Source: Methanogenium sp. MK-MG (GTDB lineage Archaea > Halobacteriota > Methanomicrobia > Methanomicrobiales > Methanomicrobiaceae). Taken from it: a stretch of 38,435 nt of DNA. Location of the stretch: positions 1-38,435 of the forward strand of contig NZ_JAAAWJ010000018.1 in NCBI RefSeq assembly GCF_009914725.1, read 5' to 3'. Below are positions 1-8,588 of this stretch, piece by piece. The position numbers and the translations under genes are program-made. The stretch's first letter is position 1, and each line of letters starts with the position of its first letter. The notes below the pieces were generated by a model. It did no database searches. It saw only the letters and a list, made by a program, of their open reading frames with translations, and was not told where the DNA came from.

Positions 1-19
1 GGCATTCTCACCGTGTCGT

Positions 20-45
20 AAAAAAAAGCGGCCATTTTAGGCCAG
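20..45 (-). terminator. T-run terminator after the hps-rraA gene
   Basis: On the minus strand, just past the stop codon, a short GGCC/GGCC stem with a TAAAAT loop is followed by a run of eight T. Archaeal termination mainly needs the T-run, so this is a plausible 3' end for the gene beside it. Confidence 0.6.
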
Positions 46-51
46 AAAATC

Positions 52-1338
52 CTATTTCTTCTCCCATTTCAGGAGTTCTGTCACCGACGCAAGGGTGGCA
101 CCCCGGCGGATCTCTTCTCTGATCCGCCGCTCGGTCTTTTTCACCTCGAGTGCCCGGCGTGCCACCTCATAGGCACGCTCACGCGGCACGACAACAACCC
201 CCGACTCGTCTCCCACGATCCAGTCGCCGGGCCGGACCGCCTGACTGCAGCAGGTGATGCCTGCACCGATTTCGCCGAACCCCTTTGGCTCTCCGGCGTT
301 GGGCACCACACCCGTTGCAAAGACCGGGAAGCCGTATGCCCGGATATCATCCACGTCACGGACGGGGCCGTCGATGACGATGCCTGCCACTTTGCGGTTC
401 ATGGCAGAGAGGGTCGCAAGTTCACCCCACGGCGAGACCGAGGTGTCACCGGAGTTGTTGATGACGATGACCTCGCCTGCCTCTGCCACGTCAATTGCCT
501 CAACCGGTTTGGCCCAGTCGCCGCCGAAGGTCTGCACGGTGACTGCCGGTCCTGCCATGTGCACCCTTCCGCATATGGAGACGATACGCTGCATCGCTCC
601 CGTGCGGTGCATCGCATCGGTCACATTGGGGGCGGAGACCTGTGAGAATATTTCCCGGATCTCCTCGTCTTTTGACCGTTGTAGCGGCGGCACAACCGAC
701 GGGTCATTGATGGCGGCCCGGATTGTTGCCGCTGAGCCCGTCACATCGTCTGACCGCACGATATTCCCGCCGACAATGACGATGGCCGCCCCTGCCGCCA
801 CCGCCTCTGCGGCCGTTGCGGCGTCAAGACCGCCCGCCACTGCCACCGGCACGCTCACTTCACCGATGATGGCAGCAAGCGTGTCAAGGGAGCTTTTGCC
901 GATCATCTGCTGGTCGATACCCACGTGGGCGTTGATAATGTCTATCCCCAGTGCCTCAAGTTCACGGGACCGTGCTGCCGGTTTTTTGGTGTTGATGAGG
1001 TCTGCCATCAGGCGCACCCCGTAGAGGCGTGCCGCCCGCACCGCGTCACGGATGACCGCATCGTCTGCGTCTGCGAGCACACAGACAATGCTTGCACCGG
1101 CCTTTGCCGCCATCTCGACTTCCATGGTGCCGGTGTCGGCGATCTTCATGTCGGCAATGATCTCGTGGTTTGGAAACGCCTCTCTGAGGCGGCGGACGGC
1201 GTCCATTCCGGCACTTTTAATGAGCGGGGTGCCTGCTTCAATCCAGTCGGCACCGCCTGCAACCGCTTCCTGTGCGATTGGCACTGCACGGCCGGCTTCC
1301 TGTATGTCCAGGGCGACCTGCAGATGGGGAGAATTCAT
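52..1338 (-). CDS. hps: 3-hexulose-6-phosphate synthase fused to an RraA-like domain
   Basis: Hps condenses formaldehyde with ribulose 5-phosphate. In archaea lacking the oxidative pentose phosphate pathway the reverse direction supplies ribulose 5-phosphate. The N-terminal ~210 residues form an OMP-decarboxylase-type barrel with the DMKIADTG active-site stretch. The C-terminal ~200 residues match the RraA / demethylmenaquinone-methyltransferase-like fold, ending near a GVVVVP motif. This Hps-RraA fusion is known in methanogens; the role of the RraA half (possibly an aldolase- or decarboxylase-like activity) is not settled. The ATG at 1338 (428 aa) puts the LQVALD strand at the N-terminus as in single-domain Hps. 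A TTG at 1359 would add seven residues. The gene follows the nitroreductase gene by 65 nt and may share its transcript. Confidence 0.9.
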   Translation of the reverse strand: MNSPHLQVALDIQEAGRAVPIAQEAVAGGADWIEAGTPLIKSAGMDAVRRLREAFPNHEIIADMKIADTGTMEVEMAAKAGASIVCVLADADDAVIRDAVRAARLYGVRLMADLINTKKPAARSRELEALGIDIINAHVGIDQQMIGKSSLDTLAAIIGEVSVPVAVAGGLDAATAAEAVAAGAAIVIVGGNIVRSDDVTGSAATIRAAINDPSVVPPLQRSKDEEIREIFSQVSAPNVTDAMHRTGAMQRIVSICGRVHMAGPAVTVQTFGGDWAKPVEAIDVAEAGEVIVINNSGDTSVSPWGELATLSAMNRKVAGIVIDGPVRDVDDIRAYGFPVFATGVVPNAGEPKGFGEIGAGITCCSQAVRPGDWIVGDESGVVVVPRERAYEVARRALEVKKTERRIREEIRRGATLASVTELLKWEKK

Positions 1339-1403
1339 ATCAGATGTCTGGGTATCCAAAAAAATTAAAGATTGGTATTCTTTGGCGGGCAGGAATGCAG
1401 GGC

Positions 1404-1916
1404 CTAATCCAGAAAGGTGTCTTTGAAGGTGACATCTTCAAATGTCTTCTTCTTCGGTGCCACCATCTTCTCTCCCATCGCGGGGTATCCGGCGGGGATG
1501 AGCGATACGAGGGTGTACTCCGGCGGCACCTTCATGAGTTCGCGCACGGCCTCGTTGTAGTCCATCTTGTCCCCTGCAACCCAGCAGGATGCAATACCGT
1601 AGGCCCAGAGACCGTGAATCAGGTTTGATGTGGCAGCACAGCAGTCTTCCACGTAGAACTTTTCGTCACGCAGGCCGAAGACGGCAAAACAGGCAGGGGC
1701 ACCGGCAATGAACTTTCCGTGGCTTGCCAGTTCACCCAGTTTCTCCAGGATCTCTTTTTCCATGGTGACACCGAAGAGCCACGGCTGCCCGTTTCGGGCG
1801 GTCGGCGCGTAGCGTGCGCACTCCATTACCTGCTCAATTGCCTCCTCGGGGATGGGTTCATCCTTGTAGTTCCGGATACTGCGCCGGCCCTTGATGATGG
1901 TTGTTCCAAGATTCAT
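1404..1916 (-). CDS. Nitroreductase family protein
   Basis: A 170-residue FMN-dependent nitroreductase-family protein, at the short end of the family. The N-terminus carries the typical [13 protein letters not shown] stretch that binds the FMN phosphate, followed by [13 protein letters not shown]. These enzymes reduce nitro, quinone or flavin-type substrates with NAD(P)H; the substrate here cannot be read from sequence. The ATG at 1916 is supported by a TATA box centred 26 nt upstream, which predicts a leaderless transcript. It is the first gene of a possible two-gene unit with hps-rraA. Confidence 0.85.
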   Translation of the reverse strand: MNLGTTIIKGRRSIRNYKDEPIPEEAIEQVMECARYAPTARNGQPWLFGVTMEKEILEKLGELASHGKFIAGAPACFAVFGLRDEKFYVEDCCAATSNLIHGLWAYGIASCWVAGDKMDYNEAVRELMKVPPEYTLVSLIPAGYPAMGEKMVAPKKKTFEDVTFKDTFLD

Positions 1917-1936
1917 ATCCTAGTTTCAGTCATCAC

Positions 1937-1946
1937 CAATATATGC
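1937..1946 (-). promoter_or_regulatory. TATA box of the nitroreductase gene
   Basis: Minus-strand GCATATATTGG centred 26 nt before the ATG at 1916, in the 48-nt gap after the TraB-like gene. The spacing predicts transcription starting at or within a few bases of the ATG. Confidence 0.55.
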
Positions 1947-1964
1947 TTCGTGAAACGGTCCCCG

Positions 1965-3173
1965 TCAGAAGGGGAGGATACCCCCGAGGTAGGTCATCAG
2001 GTTGGTGAGTCCCGCACTGAGAATCTCCCGCGGGTCGATGCCGAGGATGGGCATAATAAAGATGATATAAACAAACGTCCCGACGATGCTCCCGATATTG
2101 GCGAGTGCGGCAACAAGGACCACCTTGAATAAGGGATTCTTCCGCATATCGTTCAGGTCGTCAGCCTCTGCGATACGGCTGAAGTCAGCGGCCGACGGGC
2201 GGCGGATCTTTGCTTCCGTGATGGCCGCAAACCATCCGGCCGCCATGAAGGGGTTCAGGGACGTCATCCAGGCCACCGCAAAGGCGGTCAGTGCCGAGAA
2301 CGGATGCCCTCCTGCGGCAAAGACGCCGATTGCGGCCAGTATGCCGTTGATGAGCACCCACCAGATCATTGCGGAGAGGAGCACATCAAGGCCGGCACCT
2401 GAGAACGCAATGAGTATAAGGAAGAATGCGAAGGTCGCAAGGATAAAGAACCCGATGAACTTCGCCCACGGGAAGGTCTTCGGCTGCTCGGTGAGGCTTG
2501 CCTTGCTGGGCAGGGTCTCCGGGTGCTCCAGGTAGCGGTTTATCCCCTCCCGGTGGCCGGCACCGACCACGGCAAGCACCCGATCGTATACTTTGCCAAG
2601 GTCATGGATGGCATGGGCAAGGTAAGCGTCGCGCTCGTCGATGAGTGCCGCCGCCCCTTTGGGTGCGAACCGGCGGAACTCGTCCATCGCAGCCGAGATC
2701 ATATCCTGATCGGTCATCGCATCGATGTCCATCTCCTGCCCGGCCTTCCCGGCGCCGCCCACCGACCCGACCAGGGCGTAGATCATCTTCAGTTTCTCAA
2801 AGAGGGGCATCAGGTGCCAGAACCGGCTGAAGGTGATCTGTATGTCCCGGTCTGCAAGTGCTATCGGGATACCCCGTTCCTCTGCCAGTTCAACGGCGGC
2901 CATCATCTCCGCACCGGGTGAGACGCCGGTCTCCTTCCCGATGCGGCGCTGGACATAGGCAAGCAGCCACTGGGCAATAATGGCTGAGAAGTTCCCGCCT
3001 TTAAGGACGGCGTCAACGGATGGCGGTGCCGCCTCCCCCTTCAGTACCATCAGGCGGCCCCGGTCCAGTTCCACTGCAACAATCTGCGGTTCAAATGTCT
3101 CAATTGCGTCGGTCACTTCGTCGACGCTCTTCTGCGAGACATGGGCCGTCCCGACAATCTTTATATCACCCAA
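1965..3173 (-). CDS. TraB/GumN-like family membrane protein
   Basis: A 402-residue member of the archaeal TraB family, named after a bacterial pheromone-shutdown protein; the biochemical role in archaea is unknown. The N-terminus has the family's GTAHVS motif (residues 8-13) and the strand VAVELDRGR, part of a putative metal-dependent hydrolase core related to the EreA/ChaN/GumN/TIKI superfamily. The last ~170 residues contain several hydrophobic segments, so the protein is probably membrane anchored. The start is a TTG at 3173, preceded at good spacing by GGAG in the end of the upstream gene, which it overlaps by 8 nt. It is the third gene of a guaA-ykgJ-traB unit. Confidence 0.85.
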   Translation of the reverse strand: MGDIKIVGTAHVSQKSVDEVTDAIETFEPQIVAVELDRGRLMVLKGEAAPPSVDAVLKGGNFSAIIAQWLLAYVQRRIGKETGVSPGAEMMAAVELAEERGIPIALADRDIQITFSRFWHLMPLFEKLKMIYALVGSVGGAGKAGQEMDIDAMTDQDMISAAMDEFRRFAPKGAAALIDERDAYLAHAIHDLGKVYDRVLAVVGAGHREGINRYLEHPETLPSKASLTEQPKTFPWAKFIGFFILATFAFFLILIAFSGAGLDVLLSAMIWWVLINGILAAIGVFAAGGHPFSALTAFAVAWMTSLNPFMAAGWFAAITEAKIRRPSAADFSRIAEADDLNDMRKNPLFKVVLVAALANIGSIVGTFVYIIFIMPILGIDPREILSAGLTNLMTYLGGILPF

Positions 3174-3708
3174 TCCGTTTCACTCCTTCACTGTCCACGA
3201 CGGCACATTCGTTTGGTTTCAGGTCCATTGCCATAAATATCTCTCTGGTGCGTTCTGCATCTACTCTCTCTGCCGCGTCCCGCCTGATACATTCCTCTGC
3301 AATCGTCTCTGCCCCGGTGCATACGGTGTTCTGCCCGATGCCCGGGCATGCGTAGACTGAGAGCGTGCCTTCTTCCAGCGCAAACGGGTATGTGCGGCAG
3401 ATGAGGGGGCGGGCCTGGTAGATGGTGCACCGGTTATTTTTATCCAGAAAGATGCAGGCCTCTTCTGTCCGGCGCAGGCACCAGGCAAGGGTAAACGTCC
3501 CGCCTCCTTCTGCCGGCATCATATCGGGATAGGGCTCTGCGATCTCATCCCAGGTCAGTCCCGTGTAGTCCATCATCGCCCGGATTTCCGGGGCACTCAC
3601 CAGGACGAGCATGCCGTCATCCTCTCCCCTGCTGCAGCATGCACCGCACATCAGACAGGTAAACCCGGTGGGACGGATATCATCAGCGATACGGCGGGTG
3701 TCTGTCAT
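3166..3708 (-). CDS. YkgJ-family cysteine cluster protein
   Basis: A 180-residue protein of the YkgJ / zinc- or iron-chelating Cys-cluster family. The signature CLMCGACC lies at residues 18-25. A second group follows (AC in ACIFLDKN, then RCTIYQARPLICRTYPF, then YACPG). The conserved cysteines are thought to bind a metal or an Fe-S cluster; no reaction is established. The ATG at 3708 lies 5 nt after the guaA stop, and the 3' end overlaps the TraB start by 8 nt, so all three are probably co-transcribed and translationally coupled. Confidence 0.85.
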   Translation of the reverse strand: MTDTRRIADDIRPTGFTCLMCGACCSRGEDDGMLVLVSAPEIRAMMDYTGLTWDEIAEPYPDMMPAEGGGTFTLAWCLRRTEEACIFLDKNNRCTIYQARPLICRTYPFALEEGTLSVYACPGIGQNTVCTGAETIAEECIRRDAAERVDAERTREIFMAMDLKPNECAVVDSEGVKRIG

Positions 3709-3713
3709 GGTAA

Positions 3714-4274
3714 TCAGGCCCGGTCAAGGGTCAGGGCATTGAAATTTTCATACACACGGCATCCATCGACCGAGTGGCTGACTTCCGGGTGCCACTGTAT
3801 GCCAAAGACGGGTTCTGTCTCATGTGCCATTGCCTCCACACCGCATATCTCTGATGTGGCGAGCACCCTGAACCCTTCCGGCACCTCTGCGACCTCGTCA
3901 CCGTGGGATGCCCAGACCGATATGGTGTCCGGGTAGCCGGCAAGGATGGTGTCATGGTCGCTGATGGTAACTTCGATGCCGCCGAATCCGCCGGATGCAC
4001 CGGGGCGGATGGTGCCGCCGCGGGCGGTGGATATGATATGCAGGCCCAGGCAGATGCCCAGAACCGGAAGACCGGTGTCGACATATGCCGGTGCATTGCC
4101 TGCACGGCTGATCTCCGGGCCGCCGCCCAGTATGATGCCGCGGCAGGAATCTGCGACCTCTGCTACAGGGACGTCGTTTTTGATCATCTTTGCGTCGATA
4201 TCGTTATCCCTGAGCATCCTGAGGATGAGGTGGTTAAACTGGCCAAAGTTATTGACCACATATATGGGATGCAT
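3714..4274 (-). CDS. guaAA: GMP synthase, glutaminase subunit A
   Basis: Class I glutamine amidotransferase subunit of the two-subunit archaeal GMP synthase. It releases ammonia from glutamine for XMP amination by a separate PP-ATPase subunit, not in this window. The 186-residue length matches the archaeal subunit. The nucleophile is Cys75 in GICLGLHI, and the His162/Glu164 pair is in the WHPEVSHS stretch. The ATG at 4274 is preferred over an open frame that reaches 177 nt further upstream: MHPIYVVNNFGQFNHL is the family N-terminus, and an AAAGATATACC TATA box lies 29 nt upstream. It heads the guaA-ykgJ-traB operon. Confidence 0.93.
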   Translation of the reverse strand: MHPIYVVNNFGQFNHLILRMLRDNDIDAKMIKNDVPVAEVADSCRGIILGGGPEISRAGNAPAYVDTGLPVLGICLGLHIISTARGGTIRPGASGGFGGIEVTISDHDTILAGYPDTISVWASHGDEVAEVPEGFRVLATSEICGVEAMAHETEPVFGIQWHPEVSHSVDGCRVYENFNALTLDRA

Positions 4275-4296
4275 TTTATAGTGATTTGTTTTGTGA

Positions 4297-4307
4297 GGGT
4301 ATATCTT
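4297..4307 (-). promoter_or_regulatory. TATA box of the guaA-ykgJ-traB operon
   Basis: Minus-strand AAAGATATACC centred about 29 nt before the ATG at 4274. It fits a leaderless mRNA and argues against the longer open frame, because the box would then lie inside the coding region. Confidence 0.55.
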
Positions 4308-4411
4308 TTTCAGACAGATGTTATGAAAGGGCCTGCATATCCGGCATTGATAAAAGAGGGGTGATGCCGGTGAGCACCACAAAACCGTGCGGGGCGGGCA
4401 GACTCCTTTGT

Positions 4412-5422
4412 TCAGGAGTAATCCTTCATAAATTCGCGTATCTTTTCCCATATGGCCACCTTCGGGTGGCCCATCATGGATGCCAGCCAGAGGGCGCCGC
4501 CGGCACCTGCCCCCTCCTTCACTTCACCGGCACAGTAGCGGGCCAGACCGGGGTGGCCGATATTCCCGAAGTCAGGGTCAACGAACCAAGCGGTGGTGCC
4601 TATTTCTGCTGCGGTATTTTCAAAGGTTGCGTCTGCGTCATCCCTGACATATACCGTGGTGGCAAGTCTGGGGGGGGTGCCACCGAGTGCCCTGACAATT
4701 GCTGCGACGGCGAGCATCTGGGTGCCACCTGCATAGACGAGGGTGCCCGGATAGGTGGCAGCGATACCGGCACAGACCGGCATCATCGGGTCGCCTGCCG
4801 CCCGGACGATGGCAAGCGGGTCAGTGATCCCCTCTTCTTTAATGCGTCCGATGACTGCACGGCAGATCTCCTCTTTTACAGATGCCGGGTGTTCCACGTG
4901 GCTGGAACTGACGCTGGCGGTGTAGCCGAGTGCCCGCAGCACACAGAGTGCGGTGGTGGTGCCGCCGGGTACACTCTCTCCTAATAAGAGGAAGTCAGAC
5001 TGCGCTCCCAGAAAGCTGCCGAGGGTCTTTCCCCGGAGATAGAGTGCCTCAGCGTCAGGGACTGCATCGCCTTCCCGCGGGTCCCCGCCGCATGCTCCAT
5101 ACACATCAATGGCAGGATAGGTGGGAGTCCAGGCGAGACCTGCGTTCACCACAAAGGGCTGAAGGTTGCAGAGTTCGGCCATGGCGCGGGTCAGGGTGGC
5201 AGGTGTGGCGCATCCGGTAGGACTGACCGGGATCACCGGCGCGCTTGTGATCTTTCCGTTGACAATTATTTCACCGTCAAGCGCTGATGTGGCAAGCGTG
5301 AGCTCCGGTGTCGGACCTGCTGCAGAGATGCCGGGCACCGTTGATATTCTGGTGTTTCCGACCACCACGCCCATCATCGGGCGGGAAAATGGGATGTCAG
5401 GTTTCTCTGAAATGATGCTCAT
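4412..5422 (-). CDS. cobT: Nicotinate mononucleotide-dependent phosphoribosyltransferase, archaeal CobT type
   Basis: A 336-residue archaeal CobT-family protein. The enzyme activates the cobamide lower-ligand base by moving phosphoribose from nicotinate mononucleotide to a benzimidazole. Visible features include a Gly-rich PVSPTGCATPATL stretch, the LLGESVPGGTTTAL loop and a VYAGGTQM motif, all typical of the family. The divergent neighbour is cobS, which acts at the next step, so the pair supplies the nucleotide loop of corrinoids used by methyltransferases. The ATG at 5422 has a TATA-like box 28 nt upstream. The base actually used (5-hydroxybenzimidazole in several methanogens) cannot be told from the sequence. 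Confidence 0.88.
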   Translation of the reverse strand: MSIISEKPDIPFSRPMMGVVVGNTRISTVPGISAAGPTPELTLATSALDGEIIVNGKITSAPVIPVSPTGCATPATLTRAMAELCNLQPFVVNAGLAWTPTYPAIDVYGACGGDPREGDAVPDAEALYLRGKTLGSFLGAQSDFLLLGESVPGGTTTALCVLRALGYTASVSSSHVEHPASVKEEICRAVIGRIKEEGITDPLAIVRAAGDPMMPVCAGIAATYPGTLVYAGGTQMLAVAAIVRALGGTPPRLATTVYVRDDADATFENTAAEIGTTAWFVDPDFGNIGHPGLARYCAGEVKEGAGAGGALWLASMMGHPKVAIWEKIREFMKDYS

Positions 5423-5444
5423 TACCTGACTGTTGGGTGAACGA

Positions 5445-5455
5445 CATATTAATAC
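5445..5455 (-). promoter_or_regulatory. TATA box of cobT
   Basis: Minus-strand GTATTAATATG centred 28 nt upstream of the cobT ATG, in the AT-rich cobT-cobS divergent region. It predicts a leaderless cobT transcript. On the plus strand a weaker TTATAG at about 5538-5543 sits 28-30 nt before cobS. No cobalamin riboswitch fold was recognised between the genes. Confidence 0.5.
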
Positions 5456-5569
5456 TTACAAATCAGTGTAATTATATCAATTTTATTTGTGTTCGAAACA
5501 ACCCTGCTTTGCCAGTGAAATGAGGATAAAAAGGCAGTTATAGCCCGATAGTAAATCAAGGAATATACG

Positions 5570-6295
5570 ATGATAATTTTCGAAGCGCTTCGTGCGATGC
5601 TCCAGTTTACGACAATTCTCCCGGTGGGCAGACGTGCCGACTATGACGCGTTTGCCCGTCATGCCTACCTCCTGCCCCTCTCCGGCTACCTCGTCGGGGG
5701 TATTGCAGGGCTCTCTGCCATGCTCTTTGCAGAACCGCAGATTGCAGGTGCCGTTGCGCTCGCAGTCGCCCTGGTTTTGACCGGTTTTAATCACTTCGAC
5801 GGTCTCTGTGATCTGGGCGACGGCATGATGGCCCACGGGAGCAGGGAGAAACGTGTGACGGCACTCACGGACCGCACGCTCGGGGCGGGTGCCGTCGGGG
5901 CAGCAGTGGTCGTCATGCTGCTTGCCTACGCAGGCATCACCTCGGTCACCTGTATTGCCGGTGCGATTGTCATTGCAGAGGTGATGGGGAAGTTTGTACA
6001 GGTGCTTCTCATTGCCACCGGCCGTCCCTTCCGTGACGGTATGTTCTCCTATATCCATACATTTGCGCGCTGGTGGTTCATTCCACTCTCCGGCCTGCTG
6101 GTTTTGCCGCTCCTTCTTTTGCCGGTCAGCCTGGTCTTTGCAGGGGCTGCGGTGGCAGCAGCGCTCCTGACAGCAGGTCTGCTCCTGATGGTAACAGGGT
6201 GTCTCTTCGGCGGGGTGAACGGGGATATTATCGGCGCGTCCCATGAACTGACGCGCTGTATGGTGCTCCTCGCCCTTGCGGTCACCGGTTTCTGA
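5570..6295 (+). CDS. cobS: Adenosylcobinamide-GDP ribazoletransferase (cobalamin synthase)
   Basis: A polytopic membrane enzyme of 241 residues that joins adenosylcobinamide-GDP to alpha-ribazole (phosphate), closing the nucleotide loop of the corrinoid. The acidic Mg-binding signature HFDGLCDLGDG is at residues 75-85, a slight variant of the usual HFDGLADTADG. The rest is a series of hydrophobic helices. The length is typical. The ATG at 5570 has a weak AAGG upstream. It is transcribed away from cobT, the enzyme that makes its second substrate. Confidence 0.93.
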   Translation: MIIFEALRAMLQFTTILPVGRRADYDAFARHAYLLPLSGYLVGGIAGLSAMLFAEPQIAGAVALAVALVLTGFNHFDGLCDLGDGMMAHGSREKRVTALTDRTLGAGAVGAAVVVMLLAYAGITSVTCIAGAIVIAEVMGKFVQVLLIATGRPFRDGMFSYIHTFARWWFIPLSGLLVLPLLLLPVSLVFAGAAVAAALLTAGLLLMVTGCLFGGVNGDIIGASHELTRCMVLLALAVTGF

Positions 6296-6468
6296 TCCGG
6301 GATGCTCACGGGGTTGTGATGATGCCGCGCAGGATGGGAATGCGGTGCGGAATATATGCACGGTTCCCCATCGGGTGTATTACCACCACAGGCACCTCAT
6401 GGAATGCCCGAAATCGCGCAGGTCCGGCACATAAAAAATGTAAAAATTATTTCGGGAGGGAACTATTG

Positions 6469-6771
6469 TCAGGAATACAGTGACCGGAACCCTTCGTTTT
6501 TGTCGTCACTGCAGAGGAGGGCGCTCCCATCCCTGATGAAGAGATTAAACGTCATTGCGGCATTCTGGAGCTCGTCATCCCCTCCCCTGCCAACTTTCAT
6601 ATCTTCAATTATCTGTTTCTGCGGGTTTGGCATCTCACGGCGCCCGACGACGACACCTTCACAGTGGGCACAGAATGCGCACCTGCTGTACACGGACACT
6701 TCTTTCTCTTCGGCACACGTGACCTTCACCATATCGTTCGGGCCGGTTCTGTTCAGTGGCAACGTCTTCAT
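6469..6771 (-). CDS. Small cysteine-motif protein of unknown function
   Basis: A 100-residue soluble protein that I do not recognise. It has a CAFCAHC motif (Cys at spacing C-x2-C-x2-C, residues 32-38) followed by a His, a further Cys in the preceding strand (VTCAEE) and another near the end (LLCSDD). This resembles a small metal- or redox-binding site. Codon use matches neighbouring genes, so it is probably real. The ATG at 6771 follows TTAGG. It stands alone between cobS and tuf, transcribed towards cobS. A distant rubredoxin-like or zinc-ribbon relationship is possible but not demonstrable by eye. Confidence 0.6.
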   Translation of the reverse strand: MKTLPLNRTGPNDMVKVTCAEEKEVSVYSRCAFCAHCEGVVVGRREMPNPQKQIIEDMKVGRGGDDELQNAAMTFNLFIRDGSALLCSDDKNEGFRSLYS

Positions 6772-6839
6772 CCTAAGATTTAGGTGGAATTTGATGTCAT
6801 ATCAGGATGCCGGTTGGCAGGGAATCCTTGCTGTACATC

Positions 6840-6856
6840 CAGTGGCACTTCCACTG
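6840..6856. promoter_or_regulatory. Inverted repeat upstream of the tuf promoter
   Basis: CAGTGG and CCACTG are perfect 6-bp inverted arms around CACTT. The repeat ends 10 bp before the tuf TATA box, where an archaeal regulator could bind next to the BRE. A chance repeat is also possible. Confidence 0.3.
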
Positions 6857-6865
6857 AAGAAATCA

Positions 6866-6873
6866 TTTATATA
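6866..6873 (+). promoter_or_regulatory. TATA box of the tuf-rpsJ transcript
   Basis: TTTATATA is a near-perfect archaeal box A, preceded by an A-rich BRE-like AAGAAATCA. Transcription should begin near 6893, leaving a leader of about 70 nt. That leader ends in a strong GGAGGT ribosome-binding site at 6948-6953, unlike the leaderless genes around it. Confidence 0.75.
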
Positions 6874-6961
6874 CCTACCTATCCTATTAATAATACTCGT
6901 ATCAAAGCGACCGGGCAGACGTCTAACGAGCCCATCCTTACGATTTGGAGGTTATTGAAAT

Positions 6962-8239
6962 ATGGCACCAGCTAAGCCACACATGAATCTTGCCGTGGTC
7001 GGCCACATTGACCATGGTAAGTCAACAACTGTCGGGCGACTCCTCTTTGAGACAGGAGCAGTCCCTGCACACATTATTGAGAACTACCGCAAGGAAGCAG
7101 AGTCAAAGGGCAAGGGCTCATTTGAGTTCGCATGGGTTATGGACAACCTCAAGGAAGAGCGTGAACGTGGTATTACCATCGATATCGCACACAAGAGGTT
7201 CGACACCGACAAGTTCTACTTTACCATTGTAGACTGCCCGGGTCACCGTGACTTTGTCAAGAACATGATCACCGGTGCATCACAGGCTGACGCAGCACTC
7301 CTCATTGTTGCAGCACCTGACGGCCCAATGGAGCAGACAAAGGAACACGTCTTCCTGTGCCGTACCCTTGGCATCAACCAGCTCATCATTGGCATCAACA
7401 AGATGGATGCATCAAAATACAGTGAAGAGCGCTACAATGAAGTGAAGAAAGATCTCTCCAACCTCATTAAGATGGTCGGTTACAAGCCGGATGACATCCA
7501 CTTTATCCCGATGTCCTCATTCGTTGGTGACAACATCGCCACCCGCTCTGCAAACACTCCGTGGTACAAGGGAGTGACACTGCTTGAGAGTCTTGACACT
7601 CTGGTAGCACCTGAGCTTCCAACCACTCTTCCGTTCCGCCTCCCAATCCAGGATGTATACTCCATCTCCGGTATCGGAACAGTTCCCGTCGGGCGTGTTG
7701 AGACCGGTATCATGAAGAAGGGAATGAAAGTCTCTTTCATGCCGGCAAATGTGACAGGAGAAATCAAGTCCATTGAGATGCACCACGAAGAGCATGATCA
7801 GGCACTGCCTGGTGACAATGTCGGGTTCAATGTCCGTGGTGTCGGCAAGAACGACATCCGCCGTGGTGACGTCTGTGGTCCTGCAGAGAAGCCTCCGTCA
7901 GTTGCAGAGGAATTCATTGCACAGATCGTGGTGCTTCACCACCCGAGTGCAATCACCGTCGGATACACTCCGGTCTTCCACTGCCACACCACGCAGACTG
8001 CATGCACATTCATGGAACTTCAGAAGAAACTCGATCCGCGCACCGGTCAGGTCAAAGAAGAGAACCCCACCTTCCTCAAGACCGGCGATGCAGCAATCGT
8101 TAAGTTCCGCCCGGTCAGCCCCATGGTCATTGAGAATATCAAAGAGATCCCACAGCTGGGTCGCTTTGCAATCCGTGATATGGGATCAACTATTGCAGCA
8201 GGCATGTGCATTGAAGTCATTGCCAAAGATATGAGATAA
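6962..8239 (+). CDS. tuf: Translation elongation factor EF-1 alpha (aEF1A)
   Basis: A 425-residue archaeal EF-1A, the GTPase that delivers aminoacyl-tRNA to the ribosome. The G1 motif GHIDHGKST starts at residue 14. DCPGHRDF (G3) and NKMD (G4) follow at expected positions, then the two beta-barrel domains. It is full length. A canonical TATA box and GGAGGT site precede it, as expected for a highly expressed gene. rpsJ follows after 31 nt, the usual archaeal order at the end of the str operon; the fusA and rpsL/rpsG parts are not here. Confidence 0.98.
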   Translation: MAPAKPHMNLAVVGHIDHGKSTTVGRLLFETGAVPAHIIENYRKEAESKGKGSFEFAWVMDNLKEERERGITIDIAHKRFDTDKFYFTIVDCPGHRDFVKNMITGASQADAALLIVAAPDGPMEQTKEHVFLCRTLGINQLIIGINKMDASKYSEERYNEVKKDLSNLIKMVGYKPDDIHFIPMSSFVGDNIATRSANTPWYKGVTLLESLDTLVAPELPTTLPFRLPIQDVYSISGIGTVPVGRVETGIMKKGMKVSFMPANVTGEIKSIEMHHEEHDQALPGDNVGFNVRGVGKNDIRRGDVCGPAEKPPSVAEEFIAQIVVLHHPSAITVGYTPVFHCHTTQTACTFMELQKKLDPRTGQVKEENPTFLKTGDAAIVKFRPVSPMVIENIKEIPQLGRFAIRDMGSTIAAGMCIEVIAKDMR

Positions 8240-8270
8240 TCTTTATTCTCATACATTTTTGGTGATAAAT

Positions 8271-8579
8271 ATGCAGAAAGCCCGAATTCGTCTTTCAGGA
8301 ACAGACTTCCACCAAGTTGAGATGGTCTGTGATCGTATCAGAGAAATTGCAGAACGTACTGGCGTAAACCTCGCAGGTCCGATTCCTCTGCCCACAAAGC
8401 GCATGGTCGTCCCGATTCGCAAGAGTCCGGACGGTGAGGGAACAGCAACCTGGGATCGCTGGCAGATGCGTGTGCATAAACGCCTCATCGACCTTGATGC
8501 AGATGAGCGTGCACTGCGCCAGCTGATGCGCATTCAGGTGCCAAAAGACATCGCCATTGAAATCGTTCTGGAGAACTAA
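8271..8579 (+). CDS. rpsJ: 30S ribosomal protein S10
   Basis: A 102-residue archaeal S10 (eukaryotic S20e type), a small-subunit head protein. It begins [13 protein letters not shown] and contains the conserved GPIPLPTKR loop. The ATG at 8271 is preceded by GGTGAT. It is co-directional with tuf and followed after only 9 nt by a large membrane-protein gene, which probably receives read-through from the tuf promoter. Confidence 0.97.
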   Translation: MQKARIRLSGTDFHQVEMVCDRIREIAERTGVNLAGPIPLPTKRMVVPIRKSPDGEGTATWDRWQMRVHKRLIDLDADERALRQLMRIQVPKDIAIEIVLEN

Positions 8580-8588
8580 GGGTGCGGC

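Noticed and set aside
254-1024. 256-codon plus-strand frame inside hps-rraA
   Set aside because: Fully antisense to a recognised fusion gene, with Ser/Thr/Pro/Ala-rich composition typical of shadow frames.
3714-4451. Longer 245-residue version of the GMP synthase subunit
   Set aside because: The extra 59 residues have no family counterpart and would place the TATA box inside the coding region. The ATG at 4274 gives the usual N-terminus.
5423-5569. Cobalamin riboswitch between cobT and cobS
   Set aside because: No B12-box-like sequence or multi-helix fold was seen. The region is AT-rich and accounted for by two promoters.
5483-6361. Long open frame (292 codons) opposite cobS
   Set aside because: Antisense to a clear cobS. 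The product is His/Cys/Arg-rich with no family resemblance; the frame is open only because of the GC-rich codons on the other strand.
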